64,000 nucleotides of DNA, taken from the NCBI RefSeq assembly GCF_008728515.1, contig NC_044981.1, forward strand, positions 8,068,895 to 8,132,894, given 5' to 3'. This document shows, in pieces, positions 35,222 to 47,010 of this stretch. This DNA is from Papio anubis. Its lineage: Eukaryota > Chordata > Mammalia > Primates > Cercopithecidae. The notes beneath the pieces were generated by a model, which did not search any database, was not told the DNA's origin, and saw nothing but the letters and a program-made list of their open reading frames with translations. Position 1 is the stretch's first letter, and every line of letters begins with the position of its first letter. A program made the position numbers and the translations under genes.

Positions 35222-35511
35222 TTTTTGAGACGGATTCTTGTGCTTTGACCCAGGCTGTAGTACAGTGGCACCATCTCAGCTCACTGCAACCTCCACTTCC
35301 TGTGTTCAAATGATTCTCCTGCCTCAGCTTCCTGAGTATCTGGGATTACAGGCATATGCCACCATGCCCGGCTAATTTTTGTATTTTATGAGTAGAGACA
35401 GGGTTTCACCATGTTGGCCAGCATGGTGTCGAACTCCTGACCTCAGGTAATCTGCCCACGTTGGCCTCCTAAAGTGCTGGGATTATAGTCATGAGCCACC
35501 ATGCCTTGCCA
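35222..35511 (-). mobile_element. AluS (old)
   Basis: Full-length antisense Alu with moderate divergence. 'gcttactttc' before and 'gcttactttt' after fit a target duplication. Confidence 0.92.
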
Positions 35512-35529
35512 TGCTTACTTTTTTTTTAG

Positions 35530-36070
35530 AATTTTCACAGAATTGCGTGTCCATCGCTGCAACAGATCTTAGAGCATTTTCATTAGCCCAAGAAGGTACT
35601 CTGTACCCCTATGCCATCCATCTTCCCCCAAATCTTCCCCACCCTCTGCCAGCCCTAGGTAACCACTGATCTGCTTTTGGCCACTATAGATTTCCTTATT
35701 CTGAATATTTCATATAAGTGGAATAATCCATTATTTGTCCTTTTGTGAAAGGCCTATTTCATTTAGCGTGTTTTCCAGGCTCATCCATGTTGTAGCATGT
35801 GCCAGAATGTCATGTCTTTCCTTTGTAAGGCTGAATGGTTTTCCATTGTAGGGATGGACTATATCTTTATTCATTCATCTGTTGATGGATGTTTGGGTGG
35901 CTTCCACCTTTTGCCTGTTATGATTAATGCTGTTACGCGTATTGGTGTACACGTATTCGTTCAAGTTCTTTCTTTCAATTCTCTTGGGTATACACCTAGA
36001 ACTGAATTGCTGGACTGTGGGGTAAGTCCATCTTTCACCATTTGAGGAATTGCTATGCTTGCTTTAAAAG
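35530..36070 (-). mobile_element. L1MB-type LINE-1 3' end
   Basis: Antisense old L1 3' UTR and ORF2 end: 'ctcatccatgttgtagcatg' and 'attctcttgggtatacacct'. Confidence 0.85.
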
Positions 36071-36085
36071 CAACATGCAGTTTTT

Positions 36086-36380
36086 GTTTTGTTTCTTTGA
36101 GACAGAGCCTCGCTCTGTCACCAGGCTGGAGTGCAGTGGCACAATCTTGGCTCACTGCAACCTCCACCTCCCAGGTTCAAGCAATTCTCCTGCCTCAACC
36201 TCCCGAATAGCTGGGACTACTGGTGCCTGTCACCAAACCCAGCTAATTTTTGTATTTTTAGTAGAGATGGGGTTTCACCATGTTTGCCAGGCTAATCTCA
36301 AACTCCTGACCTCAGGTAATCCACCTGCCTTGGCCTCCCAAAGTGCTGGGATTACAGACGTGAGCCACTGTGCCTGGTCC
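36086..36380 (-). mobile_element. AluSx-type
   Basis: Full-length antisense Alu. A perfect 15-bp duplication caacatgcagttttt lies at 36071-36085 and 36381-36395. Confidence 0.95.
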
Positions 36381-36395
36381 CAACATGCAGTTTTT

Positions 36396-36779
36396 CTGTG
36401 ATTTTAATTGTAAACAAACAAGTGGAAAAATCTTTTAAATTTCTATTCATGCCTTTGGCTGTTTAAATTGGGTAATGCTGCAAAAAGCTTCCTTACTATC
36501 TGCTTTCCTGCCCCCAGTAAAAAGGAATAAAAAAATGGAGAAATTATTTCTACATCAAATAAGATGCAAAACAGGAGAGGGAATTCCTTATGTAATTACA
36601 TTAAAAACTGATAGTGAATTTTTTGAGGAATACTGAAAATTCCTCAAGCCCAGCAATGTTTTGAAAATGTTTTGTAAAGTTCTGAAGCTTTGCTTATTCC
36701 TGAATATCAAAACAGAGCCAAAAGTTTTTCTTTTTATTATTTTGAATCAAAAACTCCAAGAATCCTTCGTGTAAATCTC
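36396..36779. other. Unique AT-rich DNA
   Basis: No feature recognised. Confidence 0.35.
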
Positions 36780-37130
36780 GACACTAAGCCCATCTTTCCT
36801 TGTCTTGCCCCTTGAATCATTTATTTAAGCGGGCGATAATAAAAGGTGTCAGCAATTCAGTTGTGAGCTCTGGAAGATTTCTGTGTGCACTGACCTTTAA
36901 GCGTTTGCATCTTGACAGGTGAGCTGTTCCTACTGTTTCCTGTGAGATATGGTGCGGCCAAGGGGTCAGGCATGCTAATGATAAAATTACCATTTACCTT
37001 TTACCTGGCAGGCCCAGTGCCTGACATTATAAATGTAGGTAACCTTTTTCACCTGAAGCTCTCTTTTGCTCTCCTAGAGATTATGTCGGAATGAACTTAC
37101 TTACAGCGGCAGAAGAGTTATGGGGGAAGA
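36780..37130. promoter_or_regulatory. Candidate conserved regulatory block
   Basis: Repeat-free stretch with CpGs kept in AT-rich DNA ('taagcgggcgataataaaag') and closely packed AT words such as 'gctaatgataaaattacca'. No frame is supported. This is an inference from texture. Confidence 0.25.
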
Positions 37131-37845
37131 AGGACTGAATTTAGTGCATTTTTTTCCCTTTGGGTTTCTTTTTGGGGATGCCTTTTCTCTCACAGTCATT
37201 CTGCATAAAACATTACTGTTCTTGGTGTGGGGCTGGAGGGGGGCGATTGGAGCAGGATTAGGGGAGAAGGATGCTGTTTTTATCATCTTGTGTTCTTGAC
37301 ATTTTTGAAGCATGGCCGTTTCTCTCCTTTCTCTAAAGCTGCGGGTATTAATGAGGTTTTAGTGGTGTTCCGCCTTCATCTATAACTGCCGTCCTTTTCC
37401 CGCTGATTCCAACAGAATGCCATTTCAGGGCTACTGGATACCAGATACGGTTAAGTAGTTAGAGGAACTGGTGGTGACTGACAGAGGTGCAGGCCTCAAG
37501 TGGATGCAGAAGAAAAATAAAACACAGAGGGGTACCAGCAATAGGAGGGGTCTGAAGAGGCAGAGGGCAGCTTGGCCAAGTCAAATAAAGTTAATGAAAG
37601 AGGATGCGATTGCCAACTTGCTAGGCTAGCCAGTTGATGCTGTCTATGCCGTCTTTTGACATATTCAATGGTTAGTCTTTAAGGTGTCATGGGATGAGTT
37701 CATTCTCTATAATAACACTTAGCTAAATATCCTGAGACTGGCCTGGGCCAAAATTAAAAGCAGAATGCTTGCATCATTAGGTAGTAAGAGTCATCACTCA
37801 TCACTGAGTGTCTACTTCCTGGTGGTGCTGAGTGGAGAAAATGAA
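37131..37845. other. Unique DNA
   Basis: No repeat or exon recognised. Confidence 0.35.
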
Positions 37846-38000
37846 GGGGGATAGAAGGAAGGGAAAAGAAAAGAAAGAGAGTGAGGAAGAGAGCAAAGGA
37901 GGGAGGGAGAGAGGGAAGGAAGGAGGAAAAGAGGGAAGAAAGGAGAGAAGGTGGGAGGAGAGATGAAGAGGGAGAGAGCAGGAGAGAGGGGAAAGCCTTA
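37846..38000. repeat. GGAA/GAGA purine tract
   Basis: About 150 bp almost only A and G. The frames through it are repeat products. Confidence 0.95.
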
Positions 38001-38235
38001 TTTTCCACTCTTGGTGGCAAACCCTTCCAAAGCAAGAAACCCAGGTCACTGCAGCCTAATAAGAGAGAGTGGAGGATGCGTGGGGCTCTCCTGCCTCCCT
38101 GCCCTCTTCTGCACCTTCAGAGAGATGGATGGTTAATAAGGAGCCAGTAGTCCAATGATCTCTGTCCTCTGCAAAGATGTCCTTCACTTAGGTTTTCTCA
38201 GTAAAGTGGTACGTAGGACTTTAGTGACATTTGCC

Positions 38236-39205
38236 TGGTGGTTATGAGATACTTTTGTAAACCAAAAATAAAATTTGAAGGCCCCCCACCAATCATCTGA
38301 ATGGATTTCCTCCTCTAGGCCAGGGCCCTCCAAATTGAACCTGAAAGGCTGGCTCAGGCCATGATGGGAAGACGGGATGGATATGCCTCACTATGCCCTC
38401 CTCCCTTGTGGGTTTAGGAAAAGCTGACCAGCATTTAACACCAGCACAGACCTTAAGTCTGAAGAAACCTTAAGAAATCTTTACAATCGGCCGGGTGTGG
38501 TGGCTCGCGCCTGTAATCCCAGCACTTTGGGAGGCAGAGGTGGGTGGATCACCTGAGGTCAGGAGTTTGAGACTAGCCTGACCAACATGGTGAAACCCCG
38601 TCTCTACTAAAAATAAACCTGTCTCTACAAAAATTAGCCGGGTATGGTGGTGCACGCCTGTATTCCCAGCTACTTGGGAGGCTGAGGCAGAAGTGCTTGA
38701 ACCCCAGAGGCAGAGGTTGTGGTGAGTCGAGATAGCGTTGTGGTACTCCAGCCTGGGAAACAAGAGCGAAACTCCATCTCAAAAAAAAAAAAAAAAAAAA
38801 AGAAACCTTTGCAATCTATTCTTTGCGGTCTGCTACCTGAAGGCTTCATCTCCATGATAAAACTTTGGTCACAATCTCTTGTAAGCCAGACATTCCTTTC
38901 TATTGATAATAACTCTTTCAACCAATTGCCAATCAGAAAAAATTTAAATCTACCTATGACCTGGAAGCCTCCCCACTTCTAGATGTTCTGCCTTTCTAGA
39001 GCGAACCAATGTATACCTTCAATGTATTTGATTGATGTCTCATGTCTCCCTAAAATGAATAAAACCAAGCTGCACCCTGACCACCTTAGGTACATGTTCT
39101 CAGGGTCTCCTGAAGGTTGTGTCGTCAGCCATGGTCACTCATATTTGGCTTAGAATAAATCTCTTCAAACATTTTACAGAATTTCACTCTGTTGATACTT
39201 TGTAA
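38236..39205 (+). mobile_element. ERV1-type solo LTR
   Basis: Gammaretrovirus-type LTR in sense, split by an AluS. It keeps a promoter layout: CCAAT at 38922-38926, 38929-38933 and 39006-39010, an AT-rich TATA-like gaataaaa at 39057-39064, then AATAAA at 39154-39159. Text such as 'ccaattgccaatcag' and 'tgtctcatgtctccctaaaa' belongs to the MER4/MER31-like LTR group as I recall it; the name is tentative. No gag, pol or env sequence follows. Confidence 0.75.
38489..38800 (+). mobile_element. AluS in LTR
   Basis: Sense AluS with a small internal duplication ('cctgtctctac') and an A20 tail. The 16-bp duplication agaaa(t/c)cttt(a/g)caatc lies at 38473-38488 and 38801-38816. Confidence 0.95.
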
Positions 39206-41554
39206 ATAATGATAATTAGGAGCCCAACAAGTACTGCCTGCTTGTTTAGTGGGTTCATTTAGCTCAAAGTTTGGTACCTTGTAGTTGTCATGTGGAGTAA
39301 ATCTTCAGCCACAAAATCTCATTACGAATGTGTTCCATGAAGGAGATATAATTTTTTTGACCATTTGCAGCATATTCAAATGAAAGCTGGGGCTAATGAA
39401 ATTATTCTCATGTAATTAGATGTATTAAATAATGTCCCAGGTTGGTTCAATGACATGGTTGGATTGCTAATTTCTCTTCTTTCCAGGCATGGAAAGAATT
39501 CTCTCTGAAGATTTGTGTCACAAATAGCCCCAGAAGCTGGCTGATTTTGGAATCATTGCCACGCTGAATCCAGAGCTCGCCATGGCATCTTGTTTAAGAA
39601 AATTAAGTCTTCCCAATCTTCCTCTATAAGCTGGTGACCCTGGACAGCACGTTACAGGAAAAGCTTGGAACTCTTGAGCTCAAATTCAGTGTGTTGACAA
39701 GGTCCCAGTGGGGACCCCATTCAGGCTGAATGAATTGGCAGTCATTTCCAGGCTTATCAGATCACATTCTCCTTGTCATGCTTTATTTTGTGAATCAACC
39801 CCAACTCGGCAGACCAGAATCACAACAAGAATTTCATTTTTCTAGACAAAGGGCTCAGCCGTGCATTCAGCCATCAAGTTTTCCTTGTCCTTGCCTGGGT
39901 CTGGAGTGATATGGACTGAGACAGTGGATCTGTGTCAGGTTTTACTCATGGCTGGACCTCCTTGTCACGCTCCTTGGCACTGAAGGAGTGTAATTGAGTG
40001 TGTGTGGCTGTCAGAGGCAGAGGGGAGTCAACAATACCTGATATTTGCTTTGAACTCCTGTTTTACCTTCACACAATTAAATCTTGCCTTCACATTATTT
40101 CATTTGCTTTACTTGGAAAGGAGCCCTAACCTTGAAAAAGGACTGAAGTCGTGGCTTTATTATCCTTGAGAACAATTCTATGTAATGTGTGGAAAGAGAG
40201 GATTCCAAAGACATTCCTCTCTTGTCTTTGCCACATCAACTGCTTTGAGTCCTTTGTTCTTTTTCCTGGGCTATTGTGTGGGGGACATATCTGTGTTTAT
40301 ATACAGCAAGGCCGTATCTCTCTCCCAAAGGGGCAGAAGAGCCAAACTACATGGCTTCAGGAGAGAGAAGCAAGTTTTTCTCAATCTTAGTGAATGATGT
40401 TTCTAGAACAGGGTGGATCTCTAAGTCCTTAAGGATGATGCTGTCTGTTCCAGAGAATCCTATATAAAGTGTATGTGTGTGTGCACGCTTCTTTCAGTTT
40501 TCTTCTCTTTAAGAAGACAATTATCAGCAGCATTCAACATAGAGTCCTTTTAAAGGATCAAACCCTTCCAACATTTAACTTGGGTGGTTTGGGAATGTGT
40601 AAATGTAGTTACTCTTCCAGGCCACCGTGGGGGGCTCTTTGGTGTACTCCTAAATGTAGGACTTTTCACATTGAAAAGAATAAACTGGAACAGACTTCCT
40701 GATTCACATCAACCAGCCAGGCCTGATCCTTTCATTCCAAAGGGTAATGCATTTTGTGGATCGAGCGGGAAACTAAATAGGCATCCCTCTTTAGGGATGT
40801 GGATATCTCTGCTTCAGAAAATGTTTATTGATTCTTTAGGTTCAGAACAACATTAATCATGCAAAAAGGCAAAGACCCGAGACTCAGAATCTGGTATCAG
40901 GAGACAGGGGAGCTGCTTTTCTTTTCACAGTATGACTTATGTCAACACATTTCTGAAAATGAATCAATAGTCAAATAACTCAAGTGACAGATTGATCATT
41001 CTGGCAGAGACCAAAGTCTATAAGATGTCATACAATCAAAACAGCAACAACACGTAAGGCATTTTATTTGACATTACTCAAAGTTCTACTGATCCTATCA
41101 CATTTAATACGCCTTTTTCCATCAGCCTCTGTAGATAGGAAGATAAAAGTAACAGTGAGATGAAATGTAGCCATTACATTAGAAATATGAATTTGCAGGG
41201 TGCTTAACGCTATTTCATCTACCATTAAAAAAAAAAAAGGTTACACATTCCATATCCGTTTAAAGTAGACTATGTAATATGTTATTTGTAAAGTCTTTAA
41301 TAAATTATAAAACACTTTTAAAATATCATTTCAATTAAAATCTGACTTTATTTTAGCTGTTTTTTCTTTAAAAAATTTTTAAATGAAATTTTAGCCTTGC
41401 AATTTTCCTCCTATAAAATGGGCTGTTTTTTACTTGCTCATCAATACAATATTTCTTTTCTCATATTTAGTTCTTTGCAGGTTGAACCTTGCTGTGGAAG
41501 CCTGAGAGCTTTTAACAAAAGAGCTTGGGGGAAGATAGGTCAAAGTTCAAATTC
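39206..41554. other. Unique DNA, 2.3 kb
   Basis: I recognise no repeat besides an A12 run at about 41227-41238 and a short TG run near 40470. A tight group of TAAT-type words lies at 39393-39419. The frames at 40151-40856 are overlapping and featureless. Confidence 0.5.
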
Positions 41555-41745
41555 CTATGTCTGGCTTTTATTGGCTGCTTGACCTGGGCAGGTCTTCTGG
41601 TCTCTTGAAATCTCCATTCAAGCGCAAAAGGGAATCAGAAGAGTCTATTAAATGATTGTAAGGCAAGGATGAGTTACATGCTTGGCATGTAGCCAGCACT
41701 CATGATGCTATTGAATATTATGATCGATATCATTACTATCATTAC
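41555..41745 (+). mobile_element. MIR SINE
   Basis: Sense MIR: 'ctgcttgacctgggcaggtc' then 'gcttggcatgtagccagcac'. Confidence 0.7.
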
Positions 41746-42084
41746 TCCTATATGAAAGCTGTCTGTTATTCAGTATTTTTCTCTAGAAATCTCTATCACA
41801 GAAAAATAATGCAATCCTTAAAATAAATGTTCAAAATAATGATCACAAGGCATTCAAAAATTCTGAATTCTTGAATCATCAAAGAGAAGTTATCTTTTTG
41901 GCAGTGTAGCTTGAATCATACGTATATCATGGTATACTCTAATTCTTAAATATTGCTTATTTATATGTTATATATACTGACCCAGTATATATATGTATAT
42001 GACCCAGTATAATAAATACTGAAGTGTATATATTACTTCACTGTAATATTCAATTAATCAACACTTGACTAGCTTTGATAATTT
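41746..42084. other. AT-rich DNA with local TA repeats
   Basis: It includes two copies of 'gacccagtat' (about 41980 and 42002) in TA-rich sequence. No gene. Confidence 0.4.
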
Positions 42085-42464
42085 AAAAAATTTTTTTGAA
42101 TTTCAGTAACTTTTAGGGTTCAAGTGGTTTTTGGTTACATAGATGTATTGTATAGGGGTGAAGGCTGAGATTTTAGTGTACTGATCTCCCGAGTAGTGTC
42201 CATTGTCCCCAATATGTAGTTTTTTATCACTTGCTCTTCTCCTACCTGTCCCCTCTTCTTAGACTCCAAAGTCCACTCTACTGCTCTCTATGCCTTTGCT
42301 CCATAGCTTAGCTCCCATTTATAAATGAGAACATATGGTATTTGGTTTTCCATTCTCGAGTTACTTCACTTAGAATAATGGCCTCAACTTCATCCAAGTT
42401 CCTGCAAAAGGCCATTATTTTATTCTTTTTTTATGGCTGAGTAGTATTGCATAGTGTGTATGTA

Positions 42465-42689
42465 CATGCACAATATATATACACACACTATATATATATA
42501 GATACACCATATACTATATATATACACTATATAACATATATAGTATATAACATATATATACTATAGTATGTACACTATATAGAGTACATGTATCATATAT
42601 ACTAACTATATATAATATAGTATATATAATATATAGTATATCTAAATAATATATATGATATATAGTATATATATAAACTTTCTTTTTTT
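42465..42689. repeat. TA-rich microsatellite
   Basis: About 220 bp of TATATA/ACTATA/TAGTATA. It sits where L1 carries a natural tatatata run next to 'accacat', so it probably grew from that. Confidence 0.93.
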
Positions 42690-44117
42690 CTTTTCTTAAT
42701 TTTAATTTTTAAATTTTATTTTAATAATTTTTGGGGTACAGGTGATTTTTGGTTGCATAGATAAGTTTTTTAGTGATGATTTCTGAGATCTTAGTGTACC
42801 CATTACCCAAACGGTGTACACTGTACCCAATATGTAGTCTTTTATCCATCACCCCCCGTCCAACCCCCCAAAGTCCATTGTATCGTTCTTATGCCTTTGT
42901 GTCCTTTTAGCTTAGCTACCAGGTGTAAGTGAGAACATACGGTATTTGGTTTTCCATTCCTGAGTTACTTCGCTTAGAATAATGGCCACCAGCTCCATCC
43001 AAGTTGCTGCAAAAGGCATTATTTCTTTCCTTTTAATAGCTAAGTAGTATTCCATGGTGTGTATATACCACATTTCCTTTATCCACTTGCTGGTTGATGG
43101 GCACTTAGATTGGTTTTATATCTTTGTTATTGCAAATTGTGCTGCCATAAACACGCAATGCGCATGTGTCTTTTTCATAAAATGACTTCTTTTCCTTTGG
43201 GTAGATACCCAGTAGTGGGATTGCTGGATCAAATGCTAGTTCTGCTTTTAGTTTTTCGAGGAATCTCCACCTTGTTTTCCATAGTGGTTGTATGAGTTTA
43301 CATTCCCACCAGCAGTGTAACAACATTCCCCTTTCACCACATTCACGCCAACATTGATTGTTTTTTGACTTTTTAATTATGGCCATTCTTGCAGGAGTCA
43401 GGTGGTGTCTCGTTGTGGCTATGATTTGCATTTCCCTGACTAAGCGATGTTGAGCATTTTTCCATGTTTGTTTGCTGTTTGCACATCTTCTTTTGAGAAG
43501 TGTCTATTCATGTCCTTTGCCTATTTTTTGATGGGATTATTTGTTTTTGTTTTCTTGCTGATTTGTCTGAGTTCCTTGCAGATTTTGGTTACTAGTCCTT
43601 TGTTGGATACATAGGTTTCAAACATTTTCGTCCACTTTGTGGGGTGTCTGTTTACTCTGCTGATTATTTCTTTTGCAGCACAGAAGCTTTTTAGTTTAAT
43701 TAGGCCCCATATATTTATTTTTGTTTTTGTTGCATTTGCTTTTGGGATCTTAGTCATGAATTCTTTGCTTAAGCCAATGCCCAGAAGAGTTTTTCTGATG
43801 TTGTCTTCTAGAATTTTCATGGTTTCAGGTTTTAGATTTAAGTCTTTGATTCATCTTGAGTTGATTTTTGTATAAGAGGAGGAGATGGGGTTCCAGTTTC
43901 ATTTTTCTATATGTGGCTAGCCAGTTGTCCCAGCACTATTTATTGAATAGGGTGTCCTTTCCCCAATTTATATTTTTGCATGCTCTGTCGAAGATAATTG
44001 GCTGTAAGTATGTGGCTTTATTACTGTGTTCTCTATTCTGTTCCATTGATCTATGTGCCTATTTTTATACCAGTACCATGTTTTGGTAACTTTAGCCTTG
44101 TAGTATAATTCGAAGTC
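42690..44117 (-). mobile_element. Inner L1 (L1PB/L1MA class), 5'-truncated
   Basis: A second, fuller antisense L1 3' end: 'ttttggggtacaggtgattt' starts the 3' UTR, and 'ggtagatacccagtagtggg' lies in ORF2. It repeats the same part of L1 already seen at 42085-42464, so two separate copies are present. The frames (for example 43105-43431) are broken ORF2 fragments. Confidence 0.88.
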
Positions 44118-44180
44118 GGTATACCACATTCTTCATCCACTCATTGGTCAATGGGCACTTTGGTTGGTTCCATATCTTTA

Positions 44181-44328
44181 AATTTTGAATTGTTAGGCTG
44201 GATCATTTTAAGTTCCTTATATTCTGTGTGTCATCAGGCATACCAACAGATATATAGTGGAGAGAAATTATAATTCAATTCTGAGTAGTGAGTGAAACCT
44301 ATAGATAATAATAGTAAATAATACTTAA
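44181..44328. other. Unresolved L1-like or unique DNA
   Basis: 'ttaagttccttatattctgt' may be more of the outer L1 after a deletion. Limits are unclear. Confidence 0.35.
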
Positions 44329-44634
44329 TTTTATTTATTTATTTATTCATTTATTTAGATAGAGGCTCCCTCTTCGCCCAGGCTGGAGTGCAGTGATGCA
44401 ATCTCGACTCACTGCAATGCCTACTTCCCAGGTGCAAGTGAGTCTCCTGCTTCAGCCTCCTGATTAGCTTGGCTTTCAGGTGCGTGCTACCATGCCTGGC
44501 TAATTTTTGTATTTTTAGTAGAGATGGGGTTTCACCATGTTGGCCAGGATGGTCTCGATCTCCTGACCTTGTGATCAGCCTGCCTCAGCCTCCCAAAATG
44601 CTGGGATTACAGGCATGAGCCACTGTGCCCGGCC
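44329..44634 (-). mobile_element. AluS
   Basis: Antisense AluS with a (TTTA)n tail. No clear target duplication seen. Confidence 0.92.
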
Positions 44635-44689
44635 AAGCAAGGGTCTTTTGAGAAGTGGCAGTGCCCACTACTCAGATCTGTGCACAATT

Positions 44690-44800
44690 GATAACTTACG
44701 AATTGTTTCATTTCTGAGATTTTCCATTTTATATTTTCAGATAGTGGTCTATCACAGGCAAACAATGAAAAGCGAAAACATGGATAAGGATGGACTACTG
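44690..44800 (+). mobile_element. Tigger-family terminal fragment
   Basis: 'aagcgaaaacatggataagg' to 'actactg' resembles the end of the Tigger family ending in gggggactactg, and a TA follows (44801-44802). Only one end is present. Confidence 0.6.
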
Positions 44801-44802
44801 TA

Positions 44803-45345
44803 TAATTAACCTAAGTGTCTGTCAACGGGTAAATGGATAAAGAAACCTGGTGTATATACACAATAAAATACTATTCAGCCTTAAGAAAGGAGGAAATCCT
44901 GTCTTTTGTAACAACATGGATGAGCCTGGAGAACATTATGCTAAGTGACATAAGCCAGGCACAGAAAGACAAATAACACATGATCTCACTTATATGTAGA
45001 ATCTAAAAAAGTTGAACTCATAGAAGCAGAGAATAGAATGGTTACTGGGTTTGGGGTGGGGATATGTTGGTCAAAGGATACACAATTTTGGCTAGACACA
45101 ATGATAAGTTGAAGAGATCTATTGTTTCTGTAATTGGTAACACTGTATTGTGCACTTGAAAACTGGGAGGAGAGAGATTTTGTGTTCTTACCACAAAAAA
45201 TGGTATGTGAGGTAATGCGTATGTTAATTAGCTTGATTTAGCCATTTCACAATGTATACATATTTCAAACATACAGTTTTCAACAAACATTTGGTACACC
45301 ATAAATAGATATAATTTGTATTTGTCAATTAAAAAAAAAAGAGAG
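44803..45345 (+). mobile_element. L1MA-type LINE-1 3' end
   Basis: Sense L1 3' end: 'ggataaagaaacctggtgta', 'aacaacatggatgagcctgg', then an A10 tail at about 45331-45340. Confidence 0.9.
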
Positions 45346-45832
45346 TTTCTGAGATCACACCCTGGGAAAGGAAATAGGTCTGGTGTAGGAAGCCCTTACT
45401 CATTAAAACTTTTCAAGTGATCCTGATGTGCATTTAGTCTTTTGGTTGCACTGACCCTGGGGAGTGCTTTACTCAAAGAAATTAGTGTCTAATGAAGAAA
45501 ATTTAGGCTTGATGACAGATCAGTGGAGGGCATAAGTTGAGGCTCATAGTAGCCCTCCTATTACCCCTAAACAATATGTACGATTAGTTTTATTATTCTG
45601 TGTACCAGAATTCTCTTTAATATGCTTGATCCAGATCATACAAGCTTATAGCTAAGAATTTGATTATTTCAAGGTGTTAGTTGAGCCAGATTTGGCTTAT
45701 TTCAATTCCTATTTCACAGAACAATATAAAGCTACTTCCTGACAGTGCTTCCATGTGTACGTTTTTCCGTGGCTAAGCCAATGGCTAAAGTGAAAAATAC
45801 AGAAGAAAAACACTGCAGTGACTTGGGTGGTT
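45346..45832. other. Unique DNA
   Basis: Possible MER5-like words near 45420 are too weak to call. No gene. Confidence 0.4.
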
Positions 45833-45849
45833 ACTATAGGCCATATTCT

Positions 45850-45936
45850 TTTTTTTTTTTTTTTTTTAGATAGAGTCTCACTCTGTCACCCAGACTGGAG
45901 TGCAGTGGCGAGATCTCGACTCACCGCAAGCTCCGC
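45850..45936 (-). mobile_element. AluY 3' fragment, 5'-truncated
   Basis: Only the last ~70 bp of an Alu plus its tail. The 17-bp duplication actata(g/a)gccatattct at 45833-45849 and 45937-45953 shows that it inserted in this short form. Confidence 0.95.
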
Positions 45937-46024
45937 ACTATAAGCCATATTCTGACCCACATAAGCTACTGGAGCTGCAGGTTCAGGCCTGCAGTATGTC
46001 CTTGGACTGCTTAAGGACTGATTT

Positions 46025-47010
46025 GATGGACTTTTTCTCATTAACACATTCTGGAAGTGCAAGTCTGAGGCATGTGGAAATAAGTGAAGACCAACCAAAT
46101 GAGAAGAGGCAATGGTTACTTATTCAGAACTTGTCACAACAAGGGAGTTGGTCACCATTACCTGTGCTTTGTTAGCTACTCACATACAGGCAGAGGAGTG
46201 GAGAAGCCTCACAGTGGAACAGAGCAAAGGCTTCAGGTGCGTGCTGATTGAGGCTGCTGGATTGGGGAAGCTGGAGATAGCTCACTAGAAGCAGGATGTG
46301 TGGTATGAATGTGTCTCCCCCAAATTTATGTGTTGAAACTTAATTGCCAATGTGATAGTATTTAGCGGTAGGGCCTTTTGGAGGCGATTAGGTAGTGAAG
46401 GTGGAACCCTCATAAATGGGATCAATGACCTTATAAAAGAGTTGTTTGGGGAGAGAGTGCATCCTTCTGCCTTCTGCCAGGTGAGGGCACAGCCACAAGG
46501 CACCATCTTTGAAGCAGAGAGCAAGTCCTCAGCAGACACCAAGTCTGCTGGCCCCTTGATCTTGGACTTCCCAGCCTCCAGAACTGTGAGAAATAAATTT
46601 CTATTATTGCAAATTACCCAGTCTAAGGTCTTTTGTTATAGCAGCGTGAATGGATGAAGACACAGACATCCCACATGATTAGTTAAGAGTACATATTTGA
46701 CTTTCTCTGGTTGGTCCTAAGTTGGAAGTGGGAGCAAAAGTTAGAGATTAATTTTTCAAGGGACAATTAATGAAGTCCTGGACATTTTGGGCCAATCGTT
46801 ATGGATGTTATTGCTTGACTTCCTGAACTGGTTGTTGAGGTAATTGTCTGACTTGTAGATGGACAGTGGGCTGGCTTCCTGGATTGGTTACTATAGATAA
46901 GGGATTGGTTTCCTTGACTGGTTGCTGCAGGTCATGGGTTGCAGTTCTACTTTTATATATGATCTGGCTATTGTCCATGTGTATTCAATCTCACAGGCAT
47001 TATCTTCTAT
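46025..47010 (+). mobile_element. LTR-like dispersed repeat, copy 2
   Basis: Same family as 27625-28230, in the same direction, split by an MLT1 LTR at 46295-46668. It retains three or four cttcctg/tggttg units (46818-46930). Confidence 0.6.
46295..46668 (+). mobile_element. MLT1-type MaLR LTR
   Basis: Sense LTR with 'atgtgttgaaacttaattgc', 'cttggacttcccagcctcca' and 'tgttatagcagcgtgaatgg'. The interrupted repeat continues on both sides. Confidence 0.92.

Larger units (their letters stand above)
42085..44180 (-). mobile_element. Outer L1 (L1PB/L1MA class), host of a nested L1
   Basis: Antisense 3' UTR at 42085-42464 stops in a TA tract; the same L1 text resumes at 44118-44180 ('accacattcttcatccactc') exactly where the reading left off. 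The inner L1 and the TA tract lie between. No intact frame remains. Confidence 0.8.

Noticed and set aside
39470..39490. Acceptor-like 'tttctcttctttccag'
   Set aside because: Isolated signal with no supporting open frame or donor.
43105..43431. 108-aa frame with L1 ORF2p-like residues
   Set aside because: Fragment of the inner L1; the reading frame is broken on both sides.
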